Source: Apostichopus japonicus
Taxonomy: Eukaryota; Echinodermata; Holothuroidea; Aspidochirotida; Stichopodidae
Direction of reading: 5' to 3'
DNA length: 64,000 bases
Assembly (NCBI RefSeq): GCF_037975245.1
Contig: NC_092570.1
Span: forward strand, 12,379,001-12,443,000
In this document: in pieces, positions 1 through 13,100 of the stretch
Layout of the letters: the number at the start of each line of letters is the position of its first letter
Position numbering within the stretch: position 1 is the first letter of the stretch
Program-made: the position numbers and the translations under genes
The notes under the pieces: model-generated
Seen by the model: only the letters and a program-made list of their open reading frames with translations
Databases searched by the model: none
Told to the model about the DNA's origin: nothing

Positions 1-260
1 GCCCTAATTTGATTTCCACCTCATATGCATTTTCGGACACATAATTTAGGCTCGAATTTATGGGCCCAATATTTTTTGGAACCATTTGTGCCCACATTTT
101 TGGGTTCAATATTGGGGGCAAATATGGTTGGGACCATTTAGGAACAGAACTTTACTGGGCTCAATTTTTGGGAGGGCCTAAAATTTTAAAATTCAGCAAC
201 TTTTATTTCCACCTCATATACATTTTGGAACACATTCTTTGGGCCCGATTTTTGGGCCCA
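1..260. repeat. Degenerate direct repeat, offset about 193 bp
   Basis: The stretch around 11-70 (TTTCCACCTCATATGCATTT, then a GGGCCC-type segment) recurs at about 204-262 with scattered changes. Between them lie many TTTGGG/GGGCCCA words, so the whole block looks like an old decayed tandem or satellite-like repeat. It sits upstream of the first recognised PARG exon and has no coding potential that I can support. Confidence 0.5.
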
Positions 261-979
261 CATTGTTAAATTTTGGGGGCATATATTTTTGAGTCAGTTT
301 GTTTGGGCCAAATATGTTTGGGTCTATTAAGGTGCAAAATTTTATGATACAATGTAACTAAATAGACTTTGTCAACATGCTAACTGATTCCTGGTTACAG
401 TAGTTCCTTCTTTATATGTTGCTGCATTAGTCAATAGTTAATCCTTTTGTGGCGCACAAGTTTATGAATATTACCATGCATGGCTTATCACTTCTGTGAA
501 TATGTTTATACATTGGAACCACGAAATGTTTTTGTTTTCTGGTTGAGACTCTAAATGAAGGGGGAAGGGGTGGGGTGGACAGTGGAAGATTAAAGGACAA
601 TGTGCAGCTGAGCCCATTTATTCACCAATAAATTAGATTCCAGTCTATCTTTTTTTTTATCAAAAGTTAACTGTTTCAGCAAATATTGAAGTAGCTTTTG
701 ATGAAACTATAAAATGTAATGGAAAATGAAATGCTGTATTAACTCTTGCAGACCTGAAGACACTTTCCTTCAAATGGTCAGCAAAATCATTGCATGACAT
801 ACCTGAACATCAACCTTATAGTAGCAAAATTGATGTTTCCTTTTGCTTTCAAACAGAATTTAGGTTGAGGTGGAAGCAATCATTCCAAATCAGCAAATAA
901 ACCAGAGTATATAAATGAAAAGCTTTTTATAATTTATTTGCTAATATATACTACGTATTTTTGTCTTTGATTCTTACAG
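261..979. other. Non-coding, presumed intron upstream of first visible PARG exon
   Basis: AT-rich sequence with no exon I can defend. It ends in a good acceptor (TTCTTACAG at 971-979) used by the first visible exon of the PARG-like gene. An open frame near 745-900 (beginning after CTCTTGCAG) has an acceptor-like start but no matching donor, and it does not align convincingly to PARG. Confidence 0.5.
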
Positions 980-1112
980 ATGGATGCATTAGCCTCTCCA
1001 GAAGGTTAGCAGCTTCATTGGTATCTCATTCCTTCCTCTGTACTCTTCCAGTCCAAGATTCTGTTGACTTGAACCAAATCAACTTCAGATATTTCTTCAA
1101 GCATCTTGAAAA
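980..1112 (+). CDS. PARG-like gene, first visible exon (helical accessory region)
   Basis: Enters with two codon bases (AT) and reads GCISLSRRLAASLVSHSF onward, ending FFKHLEK plus two bases (AA) before the donor GTAAGG at 1113. It matches the PARG stretch in which a Ser-Gln-rich helix is followed by an F-L-C-T-L/F-P motif and D-I/L-N-x-I-N-F. The split codon AA|C is completed by the next exon 14.4 kb downstream, which supports direct splicing. Confidence 0.85.
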
Positions 1113-4100
1113 GTAAGGTTATATACTTCTTTTACTTTCTTTACCTTTTCTTAAATTTCTTCCTATTTGTGGACATGTTAACCTTTTGGTAATCACACCT
1201 GTATGAGCTGAACCAATTCAAGTTAAAGTATCAAGGGGGATGACAAAACAAATTTTAAGATTCCTACAAATGTGATAAATTTGTGTGATGTCTACCTACA
1301 ATACATTGCTTGCTTTTTATGTATTGATACAAGCCTATATTGCTTAGTATGCACAAATGTAATGTGAGCCTACATTGCATTTTATGTAAAATTCTGTTGT
1401 GTGCCTGCATTGCATTGTATATGCTGATGTGATGTGTGTACATAGTTTCAGTGCCAACATTACTTTGTATTTCCAGTATATAAAAAGTTGATGCCTTGTA
1501 TACAGAGGTGTTGTGTGCCAACATTGCATTTTACATACAAATTTAAAAAAAAAAAAAAAAATTTCTGTTTTTGCTCTTACCTGTTTTCAATGGATGCTTG
1601 TTCCAATGTGTTTAAAATGGGTGCCTTGCAATAATGAAATTCAAATTTCAACTTGGCATACTGCTTTAACTTGATGGCTTGAGATGGATTATGTCAAAAG
1701 GTGTAATATCCATGAGAAAGAAGAGAAGCGAAAAGGAAGATAAATTCATTGGATTTAGTTTTGAAATGTTCTTATGCATTCTGTTGAAATTGAGAAAGGA
1801 AAGAAGATTAGAAAACACATATGCAAAGAGATATTGGCAGCTTTCTCTTTTCTTCTGTTTGCTTGTTTTGTTTCCATCAAATACTCCTTTGTCAGGACTG
1901 TTTGATCATGAAATTGATACAAGAATTTTATTGACAGGGGAAATCAAATCAGACTGATTTGTTGTTTCGTATTTGTTTTTGGGAATGTGCAATCTAACTT
2001 TGATGAAGAATGTCATTAGATATGTTGGTTACATAATAATACTAATAAAGTGTATTAAATTAATTAAACCCAACAGACAGAACTTACTCTTTCTTTCATA
2101 TATCCATGTTCTCAACCCATCAAATCCCAGGGAGAGCATCACGAATATGGAAGGATGCCTGGCAAATTGGCATGTGGATTGGGTTTCATATTGAATTTTC
2201 CTTTCAAAACATAGAGAGACAATGTAAATTCCTTTTTTCTCAAGAAAACAAGATGTTTTCTCTCTTTTTGGTGGGATGTACTACCACAAACAAACCGGAA
2301 GGAAATATTAATAAGGTGTCATCAAAATGCTATCATTTTATATTGATGAATGATGAATTGATAAAATAATGTTAAAATTTCTTCCAACTACAGTAAATAA
2401 GTGAACAATGCATCATTCAGTTCCAACATGACAAAGTTAATTGACTTGGGAAAATGAGGACTTAACAGTGATCATTGACTCAGCAATTTGCAGAGAAATG
2501 ATCAACTTGAAGTAACCTTCTAAACTTTAAATACTTGAAAAAATCTGTTGTAAAATGTTTAAACTACCATATGGATCTTAGGAATTAGAACACTTTACAA
2601 ACAAATGTTGAATAACTTGCTTCTTCTCAAGATAATTATTAAAGTGATCAGCTATTGCAAAATGTCAGTTAGTAACTTCAAACACTTCCAAACACACATA
2701 TTAATCATTTCATTTCTTTAGTATTCTGCCTTTTGTTGATGTAAGAGACAGCAATTCAACATTTATCTTAAAATTGTCACCATATTTAAGTGAGCTTGTT
2801 AACGTTCCAACTGAGTTTTGTTCCTAATTTTAATATCCAATCCACCGAGTATACAATAAGGTTGTTATTAATGAAACTAACTTTAGACATTCTCCTTGAG
2901 TTTGTTTGATACACTACTAGGCAAATGCTTGCACAAACAATAATAGCCTTAAGGAACAAATAAAAAGGATACTGTACATTACAACTCTGGGCTTAAAAGG
3001 ATAGTCTAGATGAAAGGTTATTATTTTTACTAAGGAAGGATCAATATAAAGCATCCTTGTGAAATTTGTTTGCAATTCTTACAAGGGTTGTGTTGACAAG
3101 ATATTGATTGCTGAAATGATTACAATTTAATATCACAGGTGAACTTGAAGGCTTGAAGCAAATATATATTGTGTGTTGTCACAAGATGAAAACTAAGAGC
3201 TTATCTTTTCTCTTGATCGTTTTACCTTGGATTAGCCAGTGTTCATACTCTGCTTCTCTGCTTTAGGGGGCTGTGAAGGTATCAGAACCCTCAATGAATG
3301 CAGTATACTGTATTTCAGATGTAACTGCATCACAGTTTTCAAGAAGACATTTTACATTTTAGAGAAACATAAAGAAAAATGTCTGTGTGCATGCACAGTA
3401 TGAAATAACACCTGTTTGTTAGATCACTTTGGTACAAATGTTGTTATCTAAAAAGCAGTAGAATACATGAGAATTGGATGCAAGTCTCACCTGGGTACTT
3501 GGTTCCTCTTTCATCATCTCTTGGACTATGGTATCATTTTAAGGCAGTACTACTTTATAGTGATGAGTCAGTGCTGACCTATCCTATTGATAGGCTATAC
3601 CATGAAAAATACAGAAGATATTAAGACAATAACAACATATTTTCAGAAGGAAGGGATGTTCTGTGAAATTTGATAGAATCAGAGCAGTAAACCTTGCTCA
3701 CTGATCTGTTAAGAGGTTGAGCAGTGAATGGAAAGTAAACAAATTTACTGATAAGTGAAAGACCTAATCTTAAATGTTTTTCATACAAAAGTGCTGGGTG
3801 AGAGTACTTGATTCCTTTGGTCAAGGTACAAAGTTATGGTAAACACCCAGAAAAGCTGATCACAATCTTTACACACTAAAAATTCCTAATAAATTTACCC
3901 TGGAAAACCTATGTTACAGTTAAGCTTAACGCTAATTTAAGCCATTGTTTTCCAACGTTTTTCTACCAGCAACTTTTTTATAGTGTAATAGTGCATATGA
4001 TGTGTGTGAAGGATATTAATCATTGACTTAGTCTTATTGATAAAGGCTCAAATAATTCTTAATCATGGTATACATGTAGTATCATGAGTGGTATAATTGA

Positions 4101-7100
4101 GTATATATCTGTAACACAGTACAGTGCGAACGGCAATATCTATTACAGTAACAACAATGAGCAGGCAGTGTCTGGACAGTATGCTATGATTGGTAGTAAC
4201 TAAGAAACATGAAATGGACAGTGTCCGCACAGTACGGTATGCATTGCAATATCTACTGTAACAAGAAACGGGCAGGGTCTGGGTAGTCCACTTTGAAATG
4301 GAGTACATAATATGGCAAATGTCTACATACACAGAACAGTATGAATATAGCAATATCTAGCAAACAAGTAAAGGCAGGATCTGGGCAGTGCCATATGAAC
4401 AGTGATGGGACCTGAAGTTCCATAGTGGAGATTGGGTAAGGGACAGTTGGGGGACAAGAAGTTCTTTTCCAGGGAGGGGGGGGGGGAACTCTTTGGAAAT
4501 GCAGCAATGCACCTGTATAAGGTGTACAGAATATCACAGGCAAATTTATGTAGAAGATGATATATATTTACTTTTGTTTTACCCAAACTGACTGGGAAGG
4601 GAAATCCCAGGGGAAGCACTATGATTGGGTCAAAAGGTCCCTCTACCCCTCCCTGGTGCTGCTGCCATAAATGAATGGCAATATCTGACACACAAACATA
4701 AAAGATGTGTTTTCAGTATCGACAAGCTACAAAAATGATGTTGTCCTTTCAATGGACACGTATATTGTTATCAAGATTCTGCATTAATAGTGTATTCAAC
4801 ATTTGTATGGCATTACTGGTGACAGTTCTTATGTATATAAGGAAACATTACAATTAATATCTGAAATTGAGCAAGGAATTAGATTTAAATAAAGTTACTA
4901 CTGTAGCATGATCATTGAAGTTCAAACGGAGGACAACCATGATTACCTCAAATGCATGTGAATCTATGATTTAATCTCTCAAAGAGCAGTTACTTCAGCA
5001 CTGAGCCACACAAAGTCTGGCATCATACATTTTGATTTTCAAAGCAAACAGACACATCTAGACTCTGTTACTTAAAGGTACCTTCATTGTGGCTGACAAG
5101 TTGACAACACATGACTAGAGACTTCCTCCTTGTGTGTTGCTGTGATTGGATTCAGTATCAGGTATTAATCTTATTGAATGGTGAATTAGCAGTGGCCTCA
5201 TCTCAAGAGGTTTTGATTTCATGAGCACAAGTATGTGAAATCATAGTTAAAGAAATTTCAGCAGAGCATTTAGTGCCATAAATACCAACAGTATAATTTA
5301 TAAAACTTGGCAAAGTATTTGCCATGTCATATAAGGTTCAAGAACTCTATGCTGAATTAACTGAAACTAGTCAAGTCTAATAGCAAATTGTCAAATTTCC
5401 AAAATATTTATTTTTGAATAAGCCAAATATGGAAATGTGTCCCAGTGACTAAAATATGTTGAGAGTTGAATGAAATCATTAAGTACTTGCTTATTCACTT
5501 TATGATTTTGTGAAGTCATGTAGAAAGATGTTTGACCAACTATAATGCCACTTAGTGGGTTTTACCAACTGTAATCCCTCTTAGTGGGTTTGACCAACAA
5601 TAATCCCACTTAGTGGGTTTGACCAACTGTAATCCCACTTAGTGGGTTTGACAAACTGTAATCCCACTTAGTGGGTTTGGTAAAACTGCCATCCATTCCA
5701 AATAATAGCTGCTGTAAGAGGAATAATGATGTTTGTGAATTTTTGGATATTTACCTCACTAAATATGAGCCTTGTATACTGTACATTCACACTATGATCT
5801 ACCTTCGTAGTGTGCAAGCCACTAACGACTTCGTGGCCATTGCACATTTCGTATGTGTCCTCTTTCTTCTGAATCTACCATTCTGCAGCTTACAACAAAA
5901 GAGCTTATAGGTTGGATCCTCATCTGATTGAATCTTGTTAGATATACATTATTTGTTTTTCTGAGTACAGAATATGATCAATTCTCAATGTATCTAAACC
6001 AAGCAATACAAGATTTTAGTGTTAGGGAAATAAAGTAGAGGTGAAATATGAGCAAATGTGAACAACAAATAGTAATAAAAGTCATCATCATCTATTCATG
6101 GAGGTTCTGTGAGAAACTCATGGAAAACAGAGACCATCTAAAGCAATTGTAAGAAAGGTAATACCTTATTGCTTTTGAATCACAAGGATGTCAAGCTGTC
6201 TTTTCTCAACATTCGAGAGAAGCCATTCAAGTTTGCACGGAAACATTCATAGGAAATACTCATGTTTGTGAGGTATATATATATCCGTATGAAGTGTGTT
6301 CTTTTGGTTATATCCAGGGAAGGTTTGCTTTCATTAATGAATAAACATGACCATCACTTGAACTATGTGTAAAGCCTCAGAGAAAAGGTCGTTGGTCAAT
6401 GAAAGAAGCTGATCATCTTCTTTCGACAAAAGTTGCTAATGACATGTAAATGTGGCACTCATTGACTGGCTGGATATGTGGCAGGCAATCAACATAAAGC
6501 CATTAATGAAAGTCTTGCCAACAGATGGCTTTGGTAGACTTCACAATCAGATAATTAGCTATACGTGTAGGTTTTTACCAGACAGTCTGGAATCTTATGG
6601 GATTATACACTTGTGTATCATGAGGGTGTGTCAAGATACTGTACGTTTGTCAAACTTAGGAATATAGGATAATAAACAAATAACGATAGCAACATTCACT
6701 ATTAGATAAGATTAATAGAGGACTATATATGTGATAAGGAAATGAGCTAATGTAAGTAGAGCACTATTATTTATGTGTACAAGCAGCATTAGTGTCTAGA
6801 AGTGACAGGATGCTTGTGACTACAGTATAACCTCCAACTCTAGGGTGATGTCACAATAGATAGAGTCAGCCTATATGGTACATTGTCAACAGTTTGGAGT
6901 TGTTTACCAATCCCTATCTCAGGGAATGTATAGCATACATATTATGCATATTTATGTCTGAAATTGAATATACACAAATGGCAGAACGCACTGACTACTG
7001 TCATGGCTCAGGCTGTACTGTTGGCTGCTTTTGTTCTAGTAGATACAGTAGCAGTCTTTTGTTTTATGTCTAACCATTACATGACTGAATGATCAAACTT

Positions 7101-10100
7101 GGAAATTTGTCTGTAATTATTAGTGTAAAGTAGTTCAGAATTTACCTTATATGCCAACGGCACACAGAAACAATGTTCTCATTTTTAATGGGAAGACAAT
7201 CTGAAAACACATATAATAAGTGGAGCCTGAGTATGTCTTGAAAGGGAATACATGATGAATTTCATGTGATGCTGGTACCTTGTTGTATGTAAACTCGTAA
7301 TGTTAGTCATAAAATTATATTTTCTGACAGAGGAAGCAAATAAGCAATTAAAGTAAGCTCTCAATATGGTGCAGACATCAATTCTTGTTTTTGTCTTTAG
7401 AGGCCATATTCAGAGAACATTAAAGAAATAATATAGCATGCAGTGAAAACTTCCTCTGATTATAGACATTTATGGTACATATTAATCAAATATTTGGATA
7501 GCTTTTCATTCATGTATCTTTAAACTTCACAGCAGTTATAAAAATCATTTAGGAGACATGTATCATGTATGTACAGTAGGTGTAACTGAATGGCTTGTAA
7601 CTTACACTTCACTTCAGATGGCTACTCAAATCTACAGTTTTAGCTAATTTGGATTTGTTACAATTTGGAAGACCATTTCAGATGGGAAGACAGTGGATTT
7701 ATCCTGGATTAAAGACCCACCTTACTTTAGCCATCCAGGGATTGATTCCACGACCTCCAAGATGCCGCCAGCTTTCATTGCTTTTTTTGCTTCTGCAGCC
7801 ACAGCCTTTATTCACTCGACCATTGCACCATAGCACTATTGAATATTTTTTCCTCAATCAAACATCAGTGAAACTTTTACCTCAAAGAGAAGAGCTGTCA
7901 CAGGAACTGGGAGCTATAAGGACTACTATCCTGATTTTTAAATAAAATGTATTCGCTCTTGTAAAGTTCTTTAGAAATTAATTCAGTATGTCCAATTTAA
8001 ACATGAAACTATAATATTCTACTTTTTAACAGTGTTTTGATATACTCTATGTATGCAGTACTCATTAGTATCTTCCATCATGGTTGACAGTAAGCATAGT
8101 GTATGTTGATTCAGATCGTGGATAATTAAACCTGGCCACTGTTCAACCTTCTCTCTGGGAGGTGTGAACTCATCTCACTCATGGGATAAGTGTAAGGCGC
8201 AGAACTCTTTCAAGACACTGTCAAATCCATCAAGTTACAAAGAGCCATGTTCACGTACAATTTTAATTTTAGGATGAGAACGAAAATAAAAGCAATCGAG
8301 AGATCACAGTTTGCTTACTGCACTTCTGTTTTATAGTGTACAGTTGTGCATAATCTATTGTGAATAAACTGTTCCACATACATGGATACAAGGTATACTA
8401 ACACACTAGTCTTATAGTTAAAATGAACCTACCCCTTTCCTAATTCAATCATTACGTTGATCTTAATAAAGTTAAATACACATTATTTCCAGTCACTTAT
8501 AAATATCTAGCAGAAATGACTGCAATTAACTTACTGCTGCCTCTTTTGTTTTGCCTGATTCATCATTATGGATTATTTAAATTTCCTTTACATGTAAGCC
8601 ATGTAGTCTGTTCAGAACAGATGGTACAATTGGTATCCTTCCTTCTAATCATTTTTAAATTAAATGTCAAGGACACTTTTTGTGTGTATGAGTTATCATC
8701 AGATCCAGGCAGAAGCATTCCCTATCCAGGTAATTAAAATTTATTGACCGTCAATTTGTTAAATTAACTTTCTTCCAGAAGTGCCATCACAGATGTGTTG
8801 GACTTCATTCTTGAACTTGAAATGTGACACTGCTTTAAATGGTTACTGTTCATTGTTACATAGTGCTTTGTAGTCAAGATTGTATGATACTGTGGGAATC
8901 AAAAAGAAAACATATCAGCTGTGTTTTTTCGTACGGCATGACAAAAAAAAAGGAAGACAGTGGAAAGGAACCAATAAACCCTTTCCATCTCTCTTCCTCT
9001 ACCAACCCCCACCCCTACCCTCTCCCCCCTCAAAGTATTCTCCATTTTTGTAAGCTTTAGTCCTTGGAATACTTAGTTTCTGTCGAAGAATGAAGAGCAT
9101 GCTTTAACTTCTTCAGGAGTCGACATGATAAAATGTAACCTTCACAGTTTATACTTGTGTCGAAATACAGTAGTTGACTGCTTTCCTACAGTACATTCAA
9201 TTCTGCAAGCAATAACAACAGCGTCCACATCAGCGGTCATGAAGCCAGAAAAATTGTACTTGGACAGGAAGATGCTATCTTGGACTGCAGAGCTTCTGTG
9301 GCTCTTTCAGGTCTGGAAGACGAGCTGGATGATCAGTTTGAGTTTGAAACGGGCATGAGGGAATTCACTCCCAGAGAAATGGAAGAGGAGGAACCCCCGG
9401 TTGGGGGGGGGACAATAGTACCTGCGGAGCTGGCTGCAAGGGCAACAGACATTTTCAGGAAGCACCTTGGGGTTCGAGAAACCGGAAGAGCAGTTGTTAA
9501 CCCAGCCCAGGTGTCCAGGCTGACGTCCACATGGGAGAACACCGCTAAACCATGGACAACCATGCTTATAGATGCATCCTGCTTCGACAGGTTCGAAGCC
9601 ATGACCAACTAAAAGGGATGAACTGCCTTTCCAGCAATGGCCAACAGAGCTATATGGGTCCCTGAGGACACCCGGAGGAGCCTGTTAGGATGCCCGCTCA
9701 TCCCTCAACAGGCAAAGGAACAGTTACGGGCAGAACAGGGTTTGTCATCATCCCAGATTTTTAGAGACCATGTCGAGAAGAAATTGGAGGAATGGTGGAT
9801 AAGGCTGTTGCAGCCCGGTCGCGCATGAAGTTTACATTGATCAGTGATGAGTTTGGTTGCAGGGGATGTCATTCAGCAATTGCCAGGGCATGATAGTTTT
9901 TAGTTTATATCTTATCAAATGTTATCCAATGCTTGTTCCCTTGTAAGAGGTTAAATATTACACCGTTCAGAAAGAGTATAGATTACAAGTGGCCCACCAG
10001 TAGTGGGTTCTTTCTTTGACATATGAAGTCATAGAAATGCATATGTGTTTACATCTTACAGGGTCACTTACTGAATTAAAAAGGTTTGGTACACAGAGTA

Positions 10101-13100
10101 TGGTAGAGTTGCTAACATATGCCGTATTGGTGAGGGTAGCCTCCGTACAGAGAGGATGCTATACAGGTAATATAGGTTAGGGAAGTCACTTTGGGAAGGG
10201 GAGGTGGTATCATGAGAAGGCAGGGCACTGACTGGAGAGGTCCGTACATAGAGGGCACACAGTGTTAAAAGGTTACCAGTTTGTTCAAGGCACGGTATAA
10301 CAAAAGTACTGAGGTTGCGGGGAGACAGGTAAGCTCTTCACTGGTAAATATCCAAACCAGTAAGTTTTGTAATTTCACTTCACTTCCTCAGTAAACTGTG
10401 TCCTCACTTTTTGTCTCCATAACATCATGCATGTCAGAAGTCTTTAATACAATTTAGCATATAGATTAAGTAGTATATTGGGGTCATAAATATATACCAA
10501 GGCTAACTAAACTACAGTTTTACAAATTAAGCAATAATAAGAGTAGTTACATGGTAGTGAAGAACTGTAGATAAGTGTAAAATTTGTATCATAAGGACAG
10601 GTTATTTTGGATGTTAATAACTGCTTATAAGCTATCACGTTCAAACAGGTTTTGATGCTTTTCATCTACCAAGTCTTTGGGCTAATGATTCATTACCGAG
10701 GCCAAACATTCTATTATTATTGATCGCTGCTTTTGTCATAGACGAGAATGTAATTCGTGGAAAGCAGTCCATTAGTGCAATCTATTTCTGCCTGATGGTA
10801 GTAATAGCAAATCTGCAATCAGTCAAGGAGTTTATCCATTAAACCTTGTCATCTTAATAGCTAAAGTGCTTAATTTAGAGCATCTAAATGTGAATGCTTA
10901 AAACAGATTGAGCAGTAGCAATAATCAATGTTAAAAGCACTATTGTGTGAATAGTAAATCGATCAGTCCTTAAATTTATCATATACTGTAGCTGTGCTGC
11001 AAGTTTGATGTTTATTTTGTTCCTAAGATTCCTTTAATTTCTATCATAGTTAATGTATAGTTCGAAGAGGGATTCCACCTCTATGTAGTCTCATTTGCAG
11101 AGATTGAGGGAATGAGGAATCAGATAATAACATCACCTTTGTTTTTATTTTAAATGCTTTGGGTGCTAGAGATACTAATTATGACCAATGTTTGAATGTA
11201 AAGTATCGCTACTTTATGGAGTGAAAGGCTTTGGCAATGTGTTATGTATGGAGAAGACTCTGCGGTTAAGTTGGTCGTTTTGGAAGCCATTGTTTTGTGC
11301 AACTTAGATGCTTACAAGAAATCCATCACTTGTACTTGCCAACTTTTAGAATTTAATAACTCATTTATTTACAGAGCAGCCATTTATATTCAAAATGGGT
11401 TCTTAGAATCTCTGTTATAATCTTTTTAATCTTCAACCTTCTAATACTCCATCTTATTTCTGATTTGTTCATGCTTTCATGATTGTACAGTTTACGTCTT
11501 TTGTGTATCATTATTATGTGTCCTATTTATAAATTTTGTAATTTATACTGAATAAAGAAATTGAATTGAAAAAATTGTAATAGCTTCAAGGAAGTACAGT
11601 AATACGATCTTACGGATCATGAATGTTAACTAAAGCAGTTTACTACATACATGTACTGTATGTATCAACTTTTGTACGTTACTGTGCAGCATTGTAATCT
11701 GAATTCATTATAATGGTAATGTAACCATGGCATGGGTGTAGGATGTTGCAACATTACCTGACTTGTATTTTATAACTCAAAAGCAGATTTCCACTTCAGT
11801 AACAATTACTGCACTTTTGCTTCTCAGATGGCCATTTTTAATTACTGGATGCGTGGGATTTCTCTGCTGGTATTTAGTAAAATTGAATAGACAATAAGTA
11901 GTAACTATATCATTAGAAGGATATCAAATATACATTTGCAATTTTGCAGAGTGTATGTCTGGACGGTAAAGCTACTAGATATTTAAGACTGAGTGTTTTG
12001 TGTACTACAAACCATGTCTTACAGTTTATGAGACTTCCAGGCAATTGGTACAAGGGATATTAATATTTGCTTTTGAATGTTTCCTGTATTTTAAATGTTT
12101 CCTTTATATTAATTTTTTCAATTCCTGTAAAGCGCTTCGAGCAGCGTTGCTGATGAACGCGCTATATAAGTACTATTTTTATTGATTATTTTATGATTAA
12201 TACAATTATTAGCAGTTGTTTGTTGCCAAATTTAGTGTTTAAAAGTGTATGATCCACCTCTTTCAGTGGGGCACCAGCCAAATGTTAACTCTGCATCCCA
12301 ACAATAAAATGGCTCTGGATGTAATGAGAGACCATATTGCATGGTTTAGATTATTTCTTGTTCTGATGGCAATTAACTCTTGAATCAAGTCAATGAATTA
12401 TCTAAGCCACATGCTACCTCAGAACCACTGCCTACATGTAGTACTGTATGATATCTCAAAACCACTGCCTACATGTAGTATTGTATGATACCTCAAAACC
12501 ACTGCCTACATGTAGTATTGTATGATATCTCAGAACCACTGCCTACATGTAGTATTGTATGATACCTCAAAACCACTGCCTACATGTAGTATTGTATGAT
12601 ATCTCAGAACCACTGCCTACATGTAGTATTGTATGATACCTCAAAACCACTGCCTACATGTAGTATTGTATGATACCTCAAAACCACTGCCTACATGTAG
12701 TACTGTATGATACCTCAGAACCACTGCCTACATGTAGTACTGTATGATACCCCAGAACCACTGCCTACATGTATTGTATGATACCTAATGTATTGTATGA
12801 TATCTCAGAACCACTGCCTACATGTAGTATTGTATGATATCTCAGAACCACTGCCTACATGTAGTATTGTATGATATCTCAAAACCACTGCCTACATGTA
12901 GTATTGTATGATATCTCAAAACCACTGCCTACATGTAGTATTGTATGATACCTCAGAACCACTGCCTACATGTAGTATTGTATGATACCTCAGAACCACT
13001 GCCTACATGTAGTACTGTATGATACCCCAGAACCACTGCCTACATGTATTGTATGATACCTAATGTATTGTATGATATCTCAAAACCACTGCCTACATGT

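Noticed and set aside
745-900. Open frame after CTCTTGCAG as an upstream PARG exon
   Set aside because: A short phrase (TFLQMVSKIIA) is suggestive, but the frame stops at once, no donor follows in the right place, and the rest does not align to PARG.
4063-4691. Overlapping minus-strand open frames as genes
   Set aside because: They lie over a decayed repeat and a G-run, have low-complexity translations and no splice context or recognisable domain.
9333-9608. Minus-strand 91-codon open frame
   Set aside because: It is the shadow of the GC-richer plus-strand relic, whose frame extends coherently on both sides.
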